Positions 9,381-18,504 of a stretch of 64,000 bases of DNA are shown piece after piece. Where the stretch lies: contig JADJPK010000010.1 in NCBI GenBank assembly GCA_016713305.1, forward strand, positions 234,710 to 298,709. Direction: 5' to 3'. Made by a program: the position numbers and the translations under genes. Position 1 is the stretch's first letter. Each line of letters starts with the position of its first letter. The DNA comes from Betaproteobacteria bacterium (GTDB lineage Bacteria > Pseudomonadota > Gammaproteobacteria > Burkholderiales > Ga0077523). The notes beneath the pieces are model-generated. The model made no database searches. It had not been told where the DNA came from and saw only the letters and a program-made list of their open reading frames with translations.

Positions 9381-9797
9381 TCAGCCGGCGAGATATCTCT
9401 CGATGTGCGGCCGGACGAAATCGGGGATCGGCACGGACTGCATCCGGGCGAGGTCCGCGAACGCGATGGTCTGCACGATGTGCAGGTGCGGCTCGCCATC
9501 CTTGCTGCCGCGGTAGTCGAGCTGCACGGAACTTCGGCCCATCTTGGTGACGCGCAGATCGAACCGCAGCGTGTCCCCGATGCGCATCGCCTTGGCAAAA
9601 TCGCAATGGATGGTGACCGTCGGCGTGCCGATGCGGTGCTGCACGATCATCGTGGGCATCGAATAGCCCACGCCGTTGGCGAACCAGTCCTCCATCACGC
9701 TGTGCGCGAGGTCGAAGAAGCGCGGAAAGTAGACGATGCCCGCGGGGTCGCAATGCGCGAACCGCACCAGCTGCTCGTGGACGAACACTTCGTTCAT
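9381..9797 (-). CDS. acyl-CoA thioesterase, 4-hydroxybenzoyl-CoA thioesterase family
   Basis: The 138-residue hotdog-fold protein has the family active-site motif HCDPAGIVYFP (Asp17) at the N-terminus and the central-helix continuation FFDLAHSVMEDWF. The length is normal. It hydrolyses a CoA thioester in the cytoplasm; aromatic or short-chain acyl-CoA is the usual range and cannot be narrowed here. It lies 58 bases downstream of the cyclase-family gene on the same strand and may share its transcript. Confidence 0.87.
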   Translation of the reverse strand: MNEVFVHEQLVRFAHCDPAGIVYFPRFFDLAHSVMEDWFANGVGYSMPTMIVQHRIGTPTVTIHCDFAKAMRIGDTLRFDLRVTKMGRSSVQLDYRGSKDGEPHLHIVQTIAFADLARMQSVPIPDFVRPHIERYLAG

Positions 9798-9855
9798 GAC
9801 GATTGCGGAAGGATGGGTGCGGGCCCCGCCGGCTGGCGAAGCCCGCGAACGGCGA

Positions 9856-10806
9856 TCAGCGGATGGCGACCGGCGCCACGGTGGAGCCCGTGCCGCCCTT
9901 GATCTTGAGGGGCTGGACGGCGAACGCGAACTCGTAGGCCTTTTTCGCCGCGAGTTCGTCGAGCTTCATGTTCTCGAGCAGGAAGATGCCGTTGATGACC
10001 AGCGCGATCTGGTGCACCGGCAGGCTGATGGACTTGTCCGGATTCGGGGCCACTTCCACCGGAAAGGTGTCCGCGCCGAACAGCATCACGTCCTTGGCCG
10101 CCAGCCACTCCGCCGCCTTGATGCCGATGCCCGGCGCGGACGCGTTGTATTTCGCGTTGTCCACGCCCCACAGCTTGCCGTATCCCGTGTGGATGAGCAC
10201 CGCATCGCCTGCCTGGATGCTGATGCCTTCGCGCGACGCCGCGGCCTCCAGATCGGCCGGCGTGATCTCGTAGCCACCCTCCAGCATGTCCACGCCCTTG
10301 GCGGCGGCGACATCCAGGAGAATGCCGCGCGTGAACAGCATGCCGATCTTCTCCACGCCGAGCCTGGTGAACCCGTTGCGCGTGCCGATCTCGTCGCTGT
10401 CGATGCAGTTGTAGAGCGCGTTGCCGATGGTCTGGTGCGAGAACATGTCGAACTGCGTACCGACCTGGCCCAGCTCGGTGACCACCAGTTCCTCGTTGCT
10501 GCGCCGCTTGTTGTTGCCCAGGGAGGGGCCGGTGCGCTTGGTGTGGATCTCGAAGCGGCGCGTGCCGAAGAGCGGCATGTTGCCTTCGAGGGTGCGGCCC
10601 AGTTCGATCACCTCGCCGGTCCTGACGAGCCGGGTGGCCTTCAGCACCTGCGCGGGGTTCATGTGGTTGGCGGCGCCGCGTTCGTCGCCGGCGCCCCACT
10701 TGGAGGGACAGCGCTGCTCGGGACCGGGAGGCGACCAGCCTTGGGCAGCCACGTTCAGGGAAAGTGCGGAGGCCACGAGGGCCGTGGCGAACAGCAAGGA
10801 CTTCAT
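9856..10806 (-). CDS. periplasmic cyclase-family protein (kynurenine formamidase-like fold)
   Basis: A 316-residue protein with a signal peptide (MKSLLFATALVASALSLNVAA). The Cyclase_2 core contains a metal-binding segment equivalent to HxGTHxD, seen as VGTQFDMFSHQTIG. It also has the TGY/GIG strand LIHTGYGKLWG and the acidic FGADTFPVEV segment. The family includes metal-dependent formamidases and polyketide cyclases; the longer form found here is common among uncharacterised exported members. A C-terminal VAPVAIR tail is typical. It is upstream of the thioesterase and is preceded by a GGAGGAAAC-type site. Confidence 0.8.
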   Translation of the reverse strand: MKSLLFATALVASALSLNVAAQGWSPPGPEQRCPSKWGAGDERGAANHMNPAQVLKATRLVRTGEVIELGRTLEGNMPLFGTRRFEIHTKRTGPSLGNNKRRSNEELVVTELGQVGTQFDMFSHQTIGNALYNCIDSDEIGTRNGFTRLGVEKIGMLFTRGILLDVAAAKGVDMLEGGYEITPADLEAAASREGISIQAGDAVLIHTGYGKLWGVDNAKYNASAPGIGIKAAEWLAAKDVMLFGADTFPVEVAPNPDKSISLPVHQIALVINGIFLLENMKLDELAAKKAYEFAFAVQPLKIKGGTGSTVAPVAIR

Positions 10807-10906
10807 GTTTCCTCCAGTCGTCTTGTTTGTGCGGCGAGGATAGCCCCAACGGGGCCGGCGACCAAGCGCCCGGTCCGGGTCGCTGCCACGGATTGCGCCG
10901 GAGAGC

Positions 10907-11278
10907 TCAGCGTCCCGTGAGCAGGTTGAGCAGGAAGCTCAGCACCGAGATGAGCAATGCGGCGCCGACCGCCTGCCAGAAGGTGCCTACCGTGAAGCCG
11001 GGCACGAGCCACGCGACGAGGAAGAGAATCAGCGCGTTCAGCACGAGCACGAAGAGCCCGAGCGTGAGGACGGTGATGGGCAGCGTGAGGATGAAGAGAA
11101 AGGGCTTGACGAAGGTGTTCACCAGTCCGAAGGCGAGCCCGGCTAGCAGCAGCGCTTGCGGACCGTCGATGGCGATGCCGTCGAGCAGCCGGCTCGCGAC
11201 CCACAGCACGAGCACGTTGAGCCCCCAGAAGACGAGGAACCTCTGGATGCTGGGGACTGCGGAGGACGTTTCGGACAT
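10907..11278 (-). CDS. phage-holin-family small membrane protein (superfamily IV, YvlD-like)
   Basis: A 123-residue protein made almost entirely of four transmembrane helices, with the family's LAFGLVNTFVKPFLFILTLP signature and the closing ALLISVLSFLLNLLTG. These proteins are called holins by homology but occur as ordinary chromosomal membrane proteins of unknown role. There are no phage genes around it. Confidence 0.85.
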   Translation of the reverse strand: MSETSSAVPSIQRFLVFWGLNVLVLWVASRLLDGIAIDGPQALLLAGLAFGLVNTFVKPFLFILTLPITVLTLGLFVLVLNALILFLVAWLVPGFTVGTFWQAVGAALLISVLSFLLNLLTGR

Positions 11279-11352
11279 GGGCGGGATTATGGGACCAATT
11301 CGCGGTGTGGAGGCGAGCCTGTAACATCGACCGCTTTTTTCCTCCGCCTCCC

Positions 11353-12285
11353 ATGTCCAGCCATCCCGCCACCCTGCCCCGTTCCACCTGGCTGCTGCTC
11401 GCGATGCTCACGCTCGGCTGGGGCATGAACTGGCCGATGATCAAGATGGCGGTGGCGGAAGTGCCCGTGTGGACGTTCCGCGGCATCTGCGTGTGGGGCG
11501 GCGCGATCGGGCTGTTCGCGATCGCGCGGTTCTCCGCCACCTCGCTGCACGTGCCCAGGAAACACTGGGGCCCGCTGCTGCTCATGTCGCTGTGCAACGT
11601 GACGCTGTGGAACGTGCTGGTCACGTACGGGATCCGCATGCTGCCGGCCGGACGCTCGGCGATCCTCGCCTACACCATGCCGCTGTGGACGGTCCTGTTC
11701 TCGACGCTCATCCTGCACGAGAAGCTCACGGTGCGTCGCGTCGCCGGCATCGTGCTGGGGATGTCGGGGCTGGGCCTTCTGCTGACGGATTCCATCGTCG
11801 CCATCGGCGGGCGCCCGCTCGGCGCGTTGCTCATCGTGTCGGCGGCCATCTGCTGGTCGATGGGCACCGTGCTGATGAAGAAGATTCCGCTGGGCATGTC
11901 CACCACCAGTTTCACCGCCTGGAACTTCCTGCTGGGTGGGGTGCCGATCGTCGCTGGAGCATTGATCCTGGACCCGCCGCACTGGCGCCCGATCGGGCCC
12001 TGGGCCGTCACCGGTCTCGTCTACAACGTGTTCGTCGCCTTCATCCTCTGCCACTGGATCTGGTTCCGGATCGTGAGCCTCGCGCCGGCGGGGGTGTCCG
12101 CGCTGGGCACGCTGTCCATTCCCGTGGTAGCCGTCTTCAGCGGCATGGCAATCCTCGGCGAGAAGCCCGACTGGACGGAGATCTGCGCCCTCGGACTGAT
12201 CCTCGCGGCACTGGCCACGGTGCTGGTGCCCTCCCGGTCCCAGCCACCCGCCTCTCAAACGGCGGCCGGGCCTGCCGATAAATAG
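11353..12285 (+). CDS. EamA-family (DMT superfamily) transporter
   Basis: The 310-residue inner-membrane protein has about ten transmembrane helices in two EamA repeats: WLLLAMLTLGWGMNWPMIK through LTDSIVAIGG, then RPLGALLIVSAAICWSMGTV through the C-terminus. I start at the ATG within CCTCCCATGTCC because the upstream sixteen codons encode a proline run outside the fold. It probably exports an amino acid, nucleotide or other metabolite; the substrate cannot be predicted. It is transcribed divergently from the holin-family gene. Confidence 0.85.
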   Translation: MSSHPATLPRSTWLLLAMLTLGWGMNWPMIKMAVAEVPVWTFRGICVWGGAIGLFAIARFSATSLHVPRKHWGPLLLMSLCNVTLWNVLVTYGIRMLPAGRSAILAYTMPLWTVLFSTLILHEKLTVRRVAGIVLGMSGLGLLLTDSIVAIGGRPLGALLIVSAAICWSMGTVLMKKIPLGMSTTSFTAWNFLLGGVPIVAGALILDPPHWRPIGPWAVTGLVYNVFVAFILCHWIWFRIVSLAPAGVSALGTLSIPVVAVFSGMAILGEKPDWTEICALGLILAALATVLVPSRSQPPASQTAAGPADK

Positions 12286-12389
12286 GCAGTACCGCTGGCA
12301 GGGAAGTTGCGTTCCCACGCCCGGTAAAGGCGTCCGGTCATCGTGTTCCGGCTGCCTGCGCCTCCAACCGATTGATTTGACTGAGCCCG

Positions 12390-13073
12390 ATGCCCTCTCG
12401 TCCTGCCGCCCTCGTCCTTGCCATCGCCGCAGCGTGCGCGCTGCTGCCCGGCAGCGGCGCGGCCTGGGCGCAGGCCGACATCTACCGGTGCACCGGCGAG
12501 GACGGCGTTCCGCTGTTCACGAACATCCCCAACGACCGGCGCTGCCAGGTGGTCATCAAGGGTCCCAAGGAAGCCGGCACGAGCCCTGTCGCGAATCTGG
12601 TCCAGGACCGCAGCGCCCGGCGCATCCCGCGGGCGGCCCGCTCGCGCTACGAAGACCAGGTGCTGGCGGCCTCCCGGGAACACGACGTGGAAGCGGCACT
12701 CATCCACGCCGTGATCTCCGCGGAATCCGGTTACAACCCGCTCGCGCGGTCGGTGAAGGGGGCCAAGGGCCTGATGCAGCTCATTCCGGAAACGGGCGCT
12801 CGCTACGGCGCGACCAACCTCCTGGACCCCAAGCAGAACATCGACGCCGGCACCCGCTATCTGAAAGACCTGATCGTGATGTTCGGCAACGACCTTCGCC
12901 TGGCGATCGCCGCCTACAACGCGGGCGAAGGCGCGGTGATGAAGTACGGCACCATCCCCCCTTACGCCGAGACCCGCCTCTACGTACCCAAGGTACTCGC
13001 CTACTACAAGCGCTATCGGGACGCCGCGGCGGCCACCAACGCGCGCATCCAGCGGACGACGCGGCCGGGCTGA
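12390..13073 (+). CDS. soluble lytic murein transglycosylase with DUF4124 domain
   Basis: The 227-residue protein has a signal peptide (cleavage near AWAQA). A short DUF4124-type module follows (DIYRCTGEDGVPLFTNIP, with a cysteine pair), then a C-terminal SLT domain. The catalytic Glu112 sits in HAVISAESGYNP and is followed by GAKGLMQLIPETGARYG and AIAAYNAGEGAV. It cleaves peptidoglycan in the periplasm. It is a single gene; the gene on its right runs the opposite way and their 3' ends lie 31 bases apart. Confidence 0.9.
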   Translation: MPSRPAALVLAIAAACALLPGSGAAWAQADIYRCTGEDGVPLFTNIPNDRRCQVVIKGPKEAGTSPVANLVQDRSARRIPRAARSRYEDQVLAASREHDVEAALIHAVISAESGYNPLARSVKGAKGLMQLIPETGARYGATNLLDPKQNIDAGTRYLKDLIVMFGNDLRLAIAAYNAGEGAVMKYGTIPPYAETRLYVPKVLAYYKRYRDAAAATNARIQRTTRPG

Positions 13074-13104
13074 CGCATCGCGGCTGTCCTGTCCGGCCGA
13101 CCCG

Positions 13105-14010
13105 CTACATCTTGAGCGGCCCGAGCGCGTCCGCAAAACGGCGCGCGCATTCGAGGCCGAAGGCCGTGGGCTCCATCGACGGCGAGCGGTCGAACACGTC
13201 CTCCCCCAGTCCCATCCGCAGCGCCGCCATGCGCTTGCCGTAGCAGACGAGGCTGTCGAGCGACTGCATGCCGAACACGACCGCCGGAAGCACCTGCTGG
13301 TAGAGAGCCTCCGCGACATCCTCGTCGCCCGATCGCATGGCTTCGTAGATCTCCACCTGCCAGTCGAACGTGTCGGTCGCGGGGATCATGCCGGCGCAGC
13401 CCGCCCGCAGGTTGTCCGGAAGCTCCTGGCCATTGCGGCCGTTGAACACGGCGACCCTGCCGCCCGTGGCGGCGACCACCTGCTGGACGTGAACGACCGG
13501 ACCTTCGCCCTTCAGCACGGTGAAGTTCCGGTGCGCACTCGCCAGCGCGGCGATGGAGGCGGAGGACAGGCCCACGCCGATGTATTCCGGCGCATTCTGG
13601 ATCGCCACCGGAATGTCCAGCGCGGCCATCACGTGCGCGAAGTGTTCCGCATAGTGTTCCTCGGGAAGGCCACGCTCGGGCGGCGGCTGAAGAATGATCC
13701 AGGCGGCGCCGCGATCGGCAGCCCACCGGCCGAACGCGGTCTGCTCCTGCACCGAACCGGGCGCCACGGTCACCGCCAGAGGAACGCGCCCCTCCAGATC
13801 CGCGGCTGCCCATTCGACGAGCAGCCTGCGCTCTTCCGGAGAGAGCTTGCCGACCTCCGTCGCCAGGCCCAGGATCGCCACGCCGTGGGCACGGCCGACC
13901 AGGGCCGCATGGATCTGCCTTCGCATGGCGTTCCGGTCCAGTCTTCCGGCACGGTCGAAGAACGCGTACATCATCGGGTAGATGCCGTGAAACGGAAGGG
14001 ACGGGGTCAT
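13105..14010 (-). CDS. dihydrodipicolinate synthase/N-acetylneuraminate lyase-family protein
   Basis: A TIM-barrel class I aldolase of 301 residues, starting at the ATG of TPSLPFHGIYP. The Schiff-base Lys167 is in FTVLKGEG, and the GLATEVGKLSPEE loop matches the pyruvate-binding GTTGE loop. The position of the usual catalytic tyrosine (YNxPxRT in DapA) reads IQNAPEY, with Gln138 instead of Tyr. It is therefore probably not lysine-pathway DapA but a relative acting on another 2-keto acid. It is transcribed away from the exported RraA-like gene, sharing an intergenic region of about 195 bases. Confidence 0.83.
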   Translation of the reverse strand: MTPSLPFHGIYPMMYAFFDRAGRLDRNAMRRQIHAALVGRAHGVAILGLATEVGKLSPEERRLLVEWAAADLEGRVPLAVTVAPGSVQEQTAFGRWAADRGAAWIILQPPPERGLPEEHYAEHFAHVMAALDIPVAIQNAPEYIGVGLSSASIAALASAHRNFTVLKGEGPVVHVQQVVAATGGRVAVFNGRNGQELPDNLRAGCAGMIPATDTFDWQVEIYEAMRSGDEDVAEALYQQVLPAVVFGMQSLDSLVCYGKRMAALRMGLGEDVFDRSPSMEPTAFGLECARRFADALGPLKM

Positions 14011-14205
14011 GGGCCGGTCGGTCGCTGAACGGGAAACGGTGGCGAGGATACTGCCGGGCCGCAGCGGTGTCCTGATATATCTCACGTCCAACCGCGGCCG
14101 GAACCGGGTCGTTCGCGTCCCCGTTCCCTCGCGGTGCGGGCAACGCCCATCGCCGGTCGGGTAACATCGGCCCGGTTCCGATTCCCTTCAAACCGCGAGA
14201 CGCCC

Positions 14206-14922
14206 ATGCTGCGCAACGTGCTCCTGATCCTGTCGCTGGTCCTGCCCACCGCCGTCCATGCGCTGACGCCCGACGAAGTGATCGCGGCGCTGGCGGACCC
14301 CGTCAACAGCACCGGCAACGTGGCGGATGCGGTCGACGAAGCCACCGGCGCGCGCGGCTGGATGAACCCGGACATGAAGCCGATCCAGCAAGGCAAGATC
14401 GTGGGGCGTGCCGCCACCGCGCTGATGCGGCCGGTGCTCAAGAACGGCGGACGCAAGTACCGCAGCCACCTGCTGGAGATCCTCGATCAGGCCGAGCCGG
14501 GCAGCGTGCTCGTCTATGTGATGCAGGACGGCCTGGACATCGCCGCCATGGGCAATCTCATGGCCACCACGGCGAGGGTCCGCGGCCTGGCGGGTGCCGT
14601 GATCGACGGGGCGGTGCGGGACGTCACCGAGATCCGCGAGATCGGCTTCCCCGTGTGGTCCCGGCGCGTGAGCCCCGCCACGTCCGTGGGACGCATGATC
14701 AGTGTCGACAAGCAGATCCCCGTCCAGTGCGGCGGGATCACCGTCAACCCGGGCGACTACCTTGTGGCCGACGCCGACGGCGTCGTGGTGGTGCCCCAGG
14801 GCGCGGCGGAGCGGGTGGTGGAACTGCTCAAGCAGTACGCCGACAAGGAAACGAAGATGGTGCCCATCATCAAGGAGCACAAATCGATGCTGAAGGCCCT
14901 GGAGATCTACAACCGTTACTGA
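14206..14922 (+). CDS. RraA/HMG-aldolase-like protein with a signal peptide
   Basis: The 238-residue protein opens with MLRNVLLILSLVLPTAVHAL, a convincing signal sequence. Earlier in-frame codons add a charged leader and lack a ribosome site. The mature part keeps the RraA-like core: MGNLMATTARVRGLAGAVID, the Arg-Asp pair in DGAVRDVTEI and GDYLVADADGVVVVP. Family members are cytoplasmic aldolases or RNase regulators, so export is odd. Its stop overlaps the stop of the convergent ATPase A gene by seven bases. Confidence 0.78.
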   Translation: MLRNVLLILSLVLPTAVHALTPDEVIAALADPVNSTGNVADAVDEATGARGWMNPDMKPIQQGKIVGRAATALMRPVLKNGGRKYRSHLLEILDQAEPGSVLVYVMQDGLDIAAMGNLMATTARVRGLAGAVIDGAVRDVTEIREIGFPVWSRRVSPATSVGRMISVDKQIPVQCGGITVNPGDYLVADADGVVVVPQGAAERVVELLKQYADKETKMVPIIKEHKSMLKALEIYNRY

Positions 14923-16748
14923 GGACCGGGGGCGGCCTCGCCCTCTCCGCCGGGGACCGGTTCCGTGGCGCGACCTGCCGTCTCCTCCAGCTCCCGACGC
15001 CAGCGCGCCTGATCCGGCGAACCGTCAGGACTCAGATTCCAGTTGCGCAGAAGCGATTCCAGCCGATCGAAATGACGGTGGGCCGTCTCACGGTCCGGGA
15101 ACGCGGGACACCGCGCGAGCGCGTCCTCCACGAGCCCCAGCAGCACGACCTGCCGCTGGCGCGGCACTGAGGCGTCCACCGGATCGAAGGCGTCCTGCTG
15201 CAGCATCACCCGGTCAACGAGGTTTGCGCCGAGCCACGCAGCGAAATCGTCGAGCGTCACACCGTCCTCCCCCGCCACGCGCATGAGATCGGCGGCCTCG
15301 TGTCCGCGCCGCAGCCGCTGCATCATCGCGTCCACCCGGTCTGGCCAATCGAGCCCGGCGTGCTCGGCGAACCAGGGCTGCAGCAAGTCGAAGTAGCGGC
15401 TCCACGACAGCAGCGGATCGAGTGCCGGATAGGCGCGCCGGTGGGCGCGGTCTGCGGACAGCCCCAGGAAGCATCTGACGGTTCCCAGTGTCGCCTGCGT
15501 GACGGGTTCTTCGAAACTGCCACCGGCCGGCGAGACGGTTCCGATCAACGTGAGACTGCCCTGTGCGCCTTCAGGGGTGCTCAGTACGCCTGCACGGTCG
15601 TACAGGCTGCGGATGTTCGAGTCCAGATACGGCGGATAGGCCTCCTCGCCCGGGATCTCCTCCATCAGGCCGGAGATTTCCCTGAGCGCCTGCGCCCAGC
15701 GCGAAGTCGAGTCGGCAAGCATCAGCACTTGCAGGCCCATCTGACGGTAGTACTCGCCGATGGTCAGTCCCAGGTGCATGGACGTCTCTCGCGCAGCCAC
15801 CGGCATGGACGAGGTGTTGCACACGATCACCGTGCGGTCCATCAGCCGCCCTCCGGTTCGCGGGTCGGGCAGGGATTCGAAGGCCGCGAGCGTTTCCACG
15901 ACCTCCCCTGCGCGTTCGCCACACGCCACGATCACCACCACGTCCACGACGCTGTGCCGAGCGATGAGCGACTGCAGCACGGTCTTGCCCGCGCCGAACG
16001 GTCCCGGGATGCAGGCTGTGCCGCCACGCGCGATCGGGAAGAAGGTGTCGATCACGCGCATGCCCGTGTCGAGCGGCTCATGAGGAAGCAATCGGCTCGC
16101 CGGACCGCTCTCGAAGAATGCGTTGCCATAGGGGTCACGCATGGGCCAACGCCGGCCCAACGGCACGGAGATCTGCGCACGTGCAGGTGTCTCCAGCAAC
16201 GCGACTTCATCCCAGAGGCGGACAGGACCCGACACGATCCTGCGCACCATGGCTTCCCGCCCCACGGCGGCAGGCGCCAGGACACAATGCGATACATGGC
16301 CCTCGAGGACCGTTCCGAGCCGGGCGCCGGATTGAACGCTCTGGCCTTCCGACACCTCGGCACGGAACAGCCAGGACCGCGCCTCGTCCAGCGCGGGCAG
16401 CTCCGAGCCGCGCGGCAGGGCATGGCCGTGGATACGGGCGATGTCGCGGAGCGGGTTCTGGAGGCCGTCATAGATGCGTCCCAGCAGTCCCGGTCCCAGC
16501 GTGGCGGACAGCAGCCGGCCTGTGAACTCGACGGGCGAGCCCACCTGGACACCCGACGTATCCTCGAAAACCTGCAGCGTGATCGTATCCGCCCGCACCC
16601 GCAGCACCTCTGCACGCAACCGCAGGTCACCTATCCGGACGGCCGCTTCTTCGTTCTTGCGCACGACACCGCTTTCGAGCCGGGCGGTGACGAGGCTCTC
16701 CGTAGCGCGGAGCACGGCGCCAGTCGCAGTGACGGTGTCTTCACGCAT
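14916..16748 (-). CDS. atpA: V/A-type ATP synthase catalytic subunit A
   Basis: The 610-residue subunit has an N-terminal barrel, the A-type insertion (bulge) domain and the nucleotide-binding domain. The P-loop IPGPFGAGKT lies near residues 248-256 in the V/A-type GPFG(A/S)GKT form, followed by CGERAGE and DSTSRWAQALREISG. ATP is hydrolysed or made at its interface with subunit B. The start is the ATG overlapping the end of the preceding gene by eight bases. It is the last gene of a continuous ten-gene minus-strand run that begins with tonB. The C-terminus is complete and overlaps the convergent RraA-like gene. Confidence 0.94.
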   Translation of the reverse strand: MREDTVTATGAVLRATESLVTARLESGVVRKNEEAAVRIGDLRLRAEVLRVRADTITLQVFEDTSGVQVGSPVEFTGRLLSATLGPGLLGRIYDGLQNPLRDIARIHGHALPRGSELPALDEARSWLFRAEVSEGQSVQSGARLGTVLEGHVSHCVLAPAAVGREAMVRRIVSGPVRLWDEVALLETPARAQISVPLGRRWPMRDPYGNAFFESGPASRLLPHEPLDTGMRVIDTFFPIARGGTACIPGPFGAGKTVLQSLIARHSVVDVVVIVACGERAGEVVETLAAFESLPDPRTGGRLMDRTVIVCNTSSMPVAARETSMHLGLTIGEYYRQMGLQVLMLADSTSRWAQALREISGLMEEIPGEEAYPPYLDSNIRSLYDRAGVLSTPEGAQGSLTLIGTVSPAGGSFEEPVTQATLGTVRCFLGLSADRAHRRAYPALDPLLSWSRYFDLLQPWFAEHAGLDWPDRVDAMMQRLRRGHEAADLMRVAGEDGVTLDDFAAWLGANLVDRVMLQQDAFDPVDASVPRQRQVVLLGLVEDALARCPAFPDRETAHRHFDRLESLLRNWNLSPDGSPDQARWRRELEETAGRATEPVPGGEGEAAPGPQ

Positions 16749-17415
16749 GGGAAAGATCCGCCGAGTCGGCAAGACGGCGCGTCCAGGTGTCCAGCGTGAT
16801 TCGGGTCGCCGCCGCGTCTTCCCCGAGCCGCTGCGCGAGGATCCGCCACTGCAGCCGGTAAGCGATGACGCTGTCGAGAGTGAACCCCGCGCGCAGTCGC
16901 AGCGCAGCGAGATCGTCCCACAGCAAGCGCATCATCGAACGGTGGACCGCCCCCGCGTGACCCGCTTCGAGTCGTGCGCGCACATCGGCAAGCCACGGAA
17001 GACGCCCGCCGGATCCGAACGAGGGGGCGCTCCAATTGCGGCGCAACTGCCCGGCCCAGGGACCCGGGCACCACCGGCCCTCCGGAGGCGCGAGCCCTGC
17101 ACCGCGCGTGCGCAGGGCGGCAAGGACACTGCGGCGCTCCCATTCACGCGACACCACGGCCGTCATGGGACCGGGCTGCACTTCCTCGCGATAGCGTTCG
17201 AACCGGTCCACCGCGAGCGCGTCGATTCCGGCAGTGGCGCGTTCATCCGTGCGAAGAATGTCCTCGGTCGCAAGGAGCAGCGCGGCGTCCGATCCGTGAA
17301 GCCAGGACAGGCGCCGCCCGAAACTGTCCTCCGACAAGGGCAGAACGGTGGCACGGTCAAGATCCGGCATGATCGGCAGGCTGCCGATCAGCAGGTAGGG
17401 AACGGAGTGCCGCAC
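16741..17415 (-). CDS. V-type ATPase operon protein, DUF2764-like (probable stalk subunit)
   Basis: A 224-residue protein starting at GTG, three bases after the subunit E stop. The opening YLLIGSLPIMPDL followed by LPLSEDSFGRRLSWL matches the pattern of the DUF2764 proteins encoded between E and A in the short chlamydial/Bacteroides-type V-ATPase operons. The rest is helical and rich in Arg, with no catalytic motif. Because no subunit C or F gene is present, it is the best candidate for a C-like (V0d) stalk component. Family assignment is from pattern and position, not a search. Confidence 0.65.
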   Translation of the reverse strand: MRHSVPYLLIGSLPIMPDLDRATVLPLSEDSFGRRLSWLHGSDAALLLATEDILRTDERATAGIDALAVDRFERYREEVQPGPMTAVVSREWERRSVLAALRTRGAGLAPPEGRWCPGPWAGQLRRNWSAPSFGSGGRLPWLADVRARLEAGHAGAVHRSMMRLLWDDLAALRLRAGFTLDSVIAYRLQWRILAQRLGEDAAATRITLDTWTRRLADSADLSHA

Positions 17416-17418
17416 CGG

Positions 17419-18055
17419 TCAGTCCATGCCCGTCAGGACGGCGACACCGGCCTGCTCGAACACTCGCCGGAGCGCCGGCGACAACCGCTCGAGCAGCAGG
17501 TCCGCGATGGCATCATCGTCCAGATCGAATGCAACGCCGTCCGCGTCGAGCCGCAGGCGGATTCCCTTTCCACCGGGACGGCCGGACAACTCGAGGCCCT
17601 GTTCGCGGAGCGCGTCGGCAAGCAGGTCACGCAGTGTTGCATCGAGCTTCGGCGATTCGGGCAATTCCACTTCCGCAGCCCGGCCCGCAGCTGCGGCCAC
17701 CGCAGCTTCGAACGCAAGCGACCGGAGCCATTCCTCGTTGTCGAGCCACGCGCGCGCGCCGCAAAAGGAATGTTCGAAGGTGCGCTTCGATGGACTCGCG
17801 CATGAGCAGTACGGCATCGCGCAGCGCGAGATCGAGCGCGCCGCGTGCGGCAGCCGCCTCGCGCTCGGTCTCTGCCCTCGCGCTTCCGAGCAGGGCGTCC
17901 GCCTCGGAACGGGCCTCCGCCCGCGTCAGATCGGCTTCCGCGCGGGCGGTCGCGACGATGCGCTCCGCCTCCTTCCGGCCCGCTTCGATGCCTTCGGCCT
18001 GCAGCCGTTGGATGAGCCCGTCGACTCCGCCCGATCTCGTTTCGCGCGCGTTCAT
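17419..18055 (-). CDS. atpE: V-type ATP synthase subunit E (one frameshift)
   Basis: The peripheral-stalk subunit opens with MNARETRSGGVDGL and a long Ala/Glu/Arg coiled coil (EAGRKEAERIVATARAEADL and onward). It ends with the globular part RLRLDADGVAFDLDDDAIADLLLERLSPALRRVFEQAG. The two halves lie in different frames. The switch falls in or beside the (CG)n run at about 17749-17760, which suggests a one-base indel there. The length of about 212 codons is normal once this is corrected. Its ATG overlaps the K stop as ATGA. Confidence 0.8.
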
Positions 18056-18504
18056 CCTGCCGGAATCCTTTGCACGAGCACGAGTGCAAAAGCCAGCGCG
18101 AACACGGCGAAGCCCTCGACCAACGCCGCCGGCGCAGCCGACAACCCGAAGATCTCGTGCTTCGATTTCGCCACCTGGATCGCGGATGCGCAGCACTCGC
18201 CCTGGTAGATCGCACTCATCATCTGAACGATGCCGGCAAGGATGCCGACCGCGAAGAGCGCGCCGGCGTTCTCTCCCGACACGGGACGGTTCAAGGCAAG
18301 CATGATGACGACACCGTAGACCGTCTGCGAAGCAGGCATCGCGGCCAGCCCGATGTACCTGCCGTACCCGCCATCCACGTCCAGCAACGCACCGCACGCG
18401 ACCTGCCCGGCCCGTGCGCAGCCCACGATGCTCCCCAGTGCAGCAAGCGCCAGCGCTCCATAGATGCCGGTCCAGCCCAGCGCCTGCGTCGTCAGATCCG
18501 ACAT
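18052..18504 (-). CDS. atpK: V-type ATP synthase membrane rotor subunit K
   Basis: A 150-residue double-hairpin proteolipid with four helices. The ion-binding glutamate is Glu130 in AALVEGFAVFAL. The partner residues are Ser59-Gln60 in MPASQTVYG and Gln101 in AIYQGECCASAI. They align with Thr64, Gln65, Gln110 and Glu139 of the Na+-translocating Enterococcus NtpK rotor, so Na+ coupling is likely. This is inferred from my memory of that sequence. It overlaps subunit I by 13 bases and E by 4. Confidence 0.9.
   Translation of the reverse strand: MSDLTTQALGWTGIYGALALAALGSIVGCARAGQVACGALLDVDGGYGRYIGLAAMPASQTVYGVVIMLALNRPVSGENAGALFAVGILAGIVQMMSAIYQGECCASAIQVAKSKHEIFGLSAAPAALVEGFAVFALAFALVLVQRIPAG

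Noticed and set aside
10907..11278. Prophage evidence from the holin-family protein
   Set aside because: The family is commonly chromosomal and no other phage gene is nearby.
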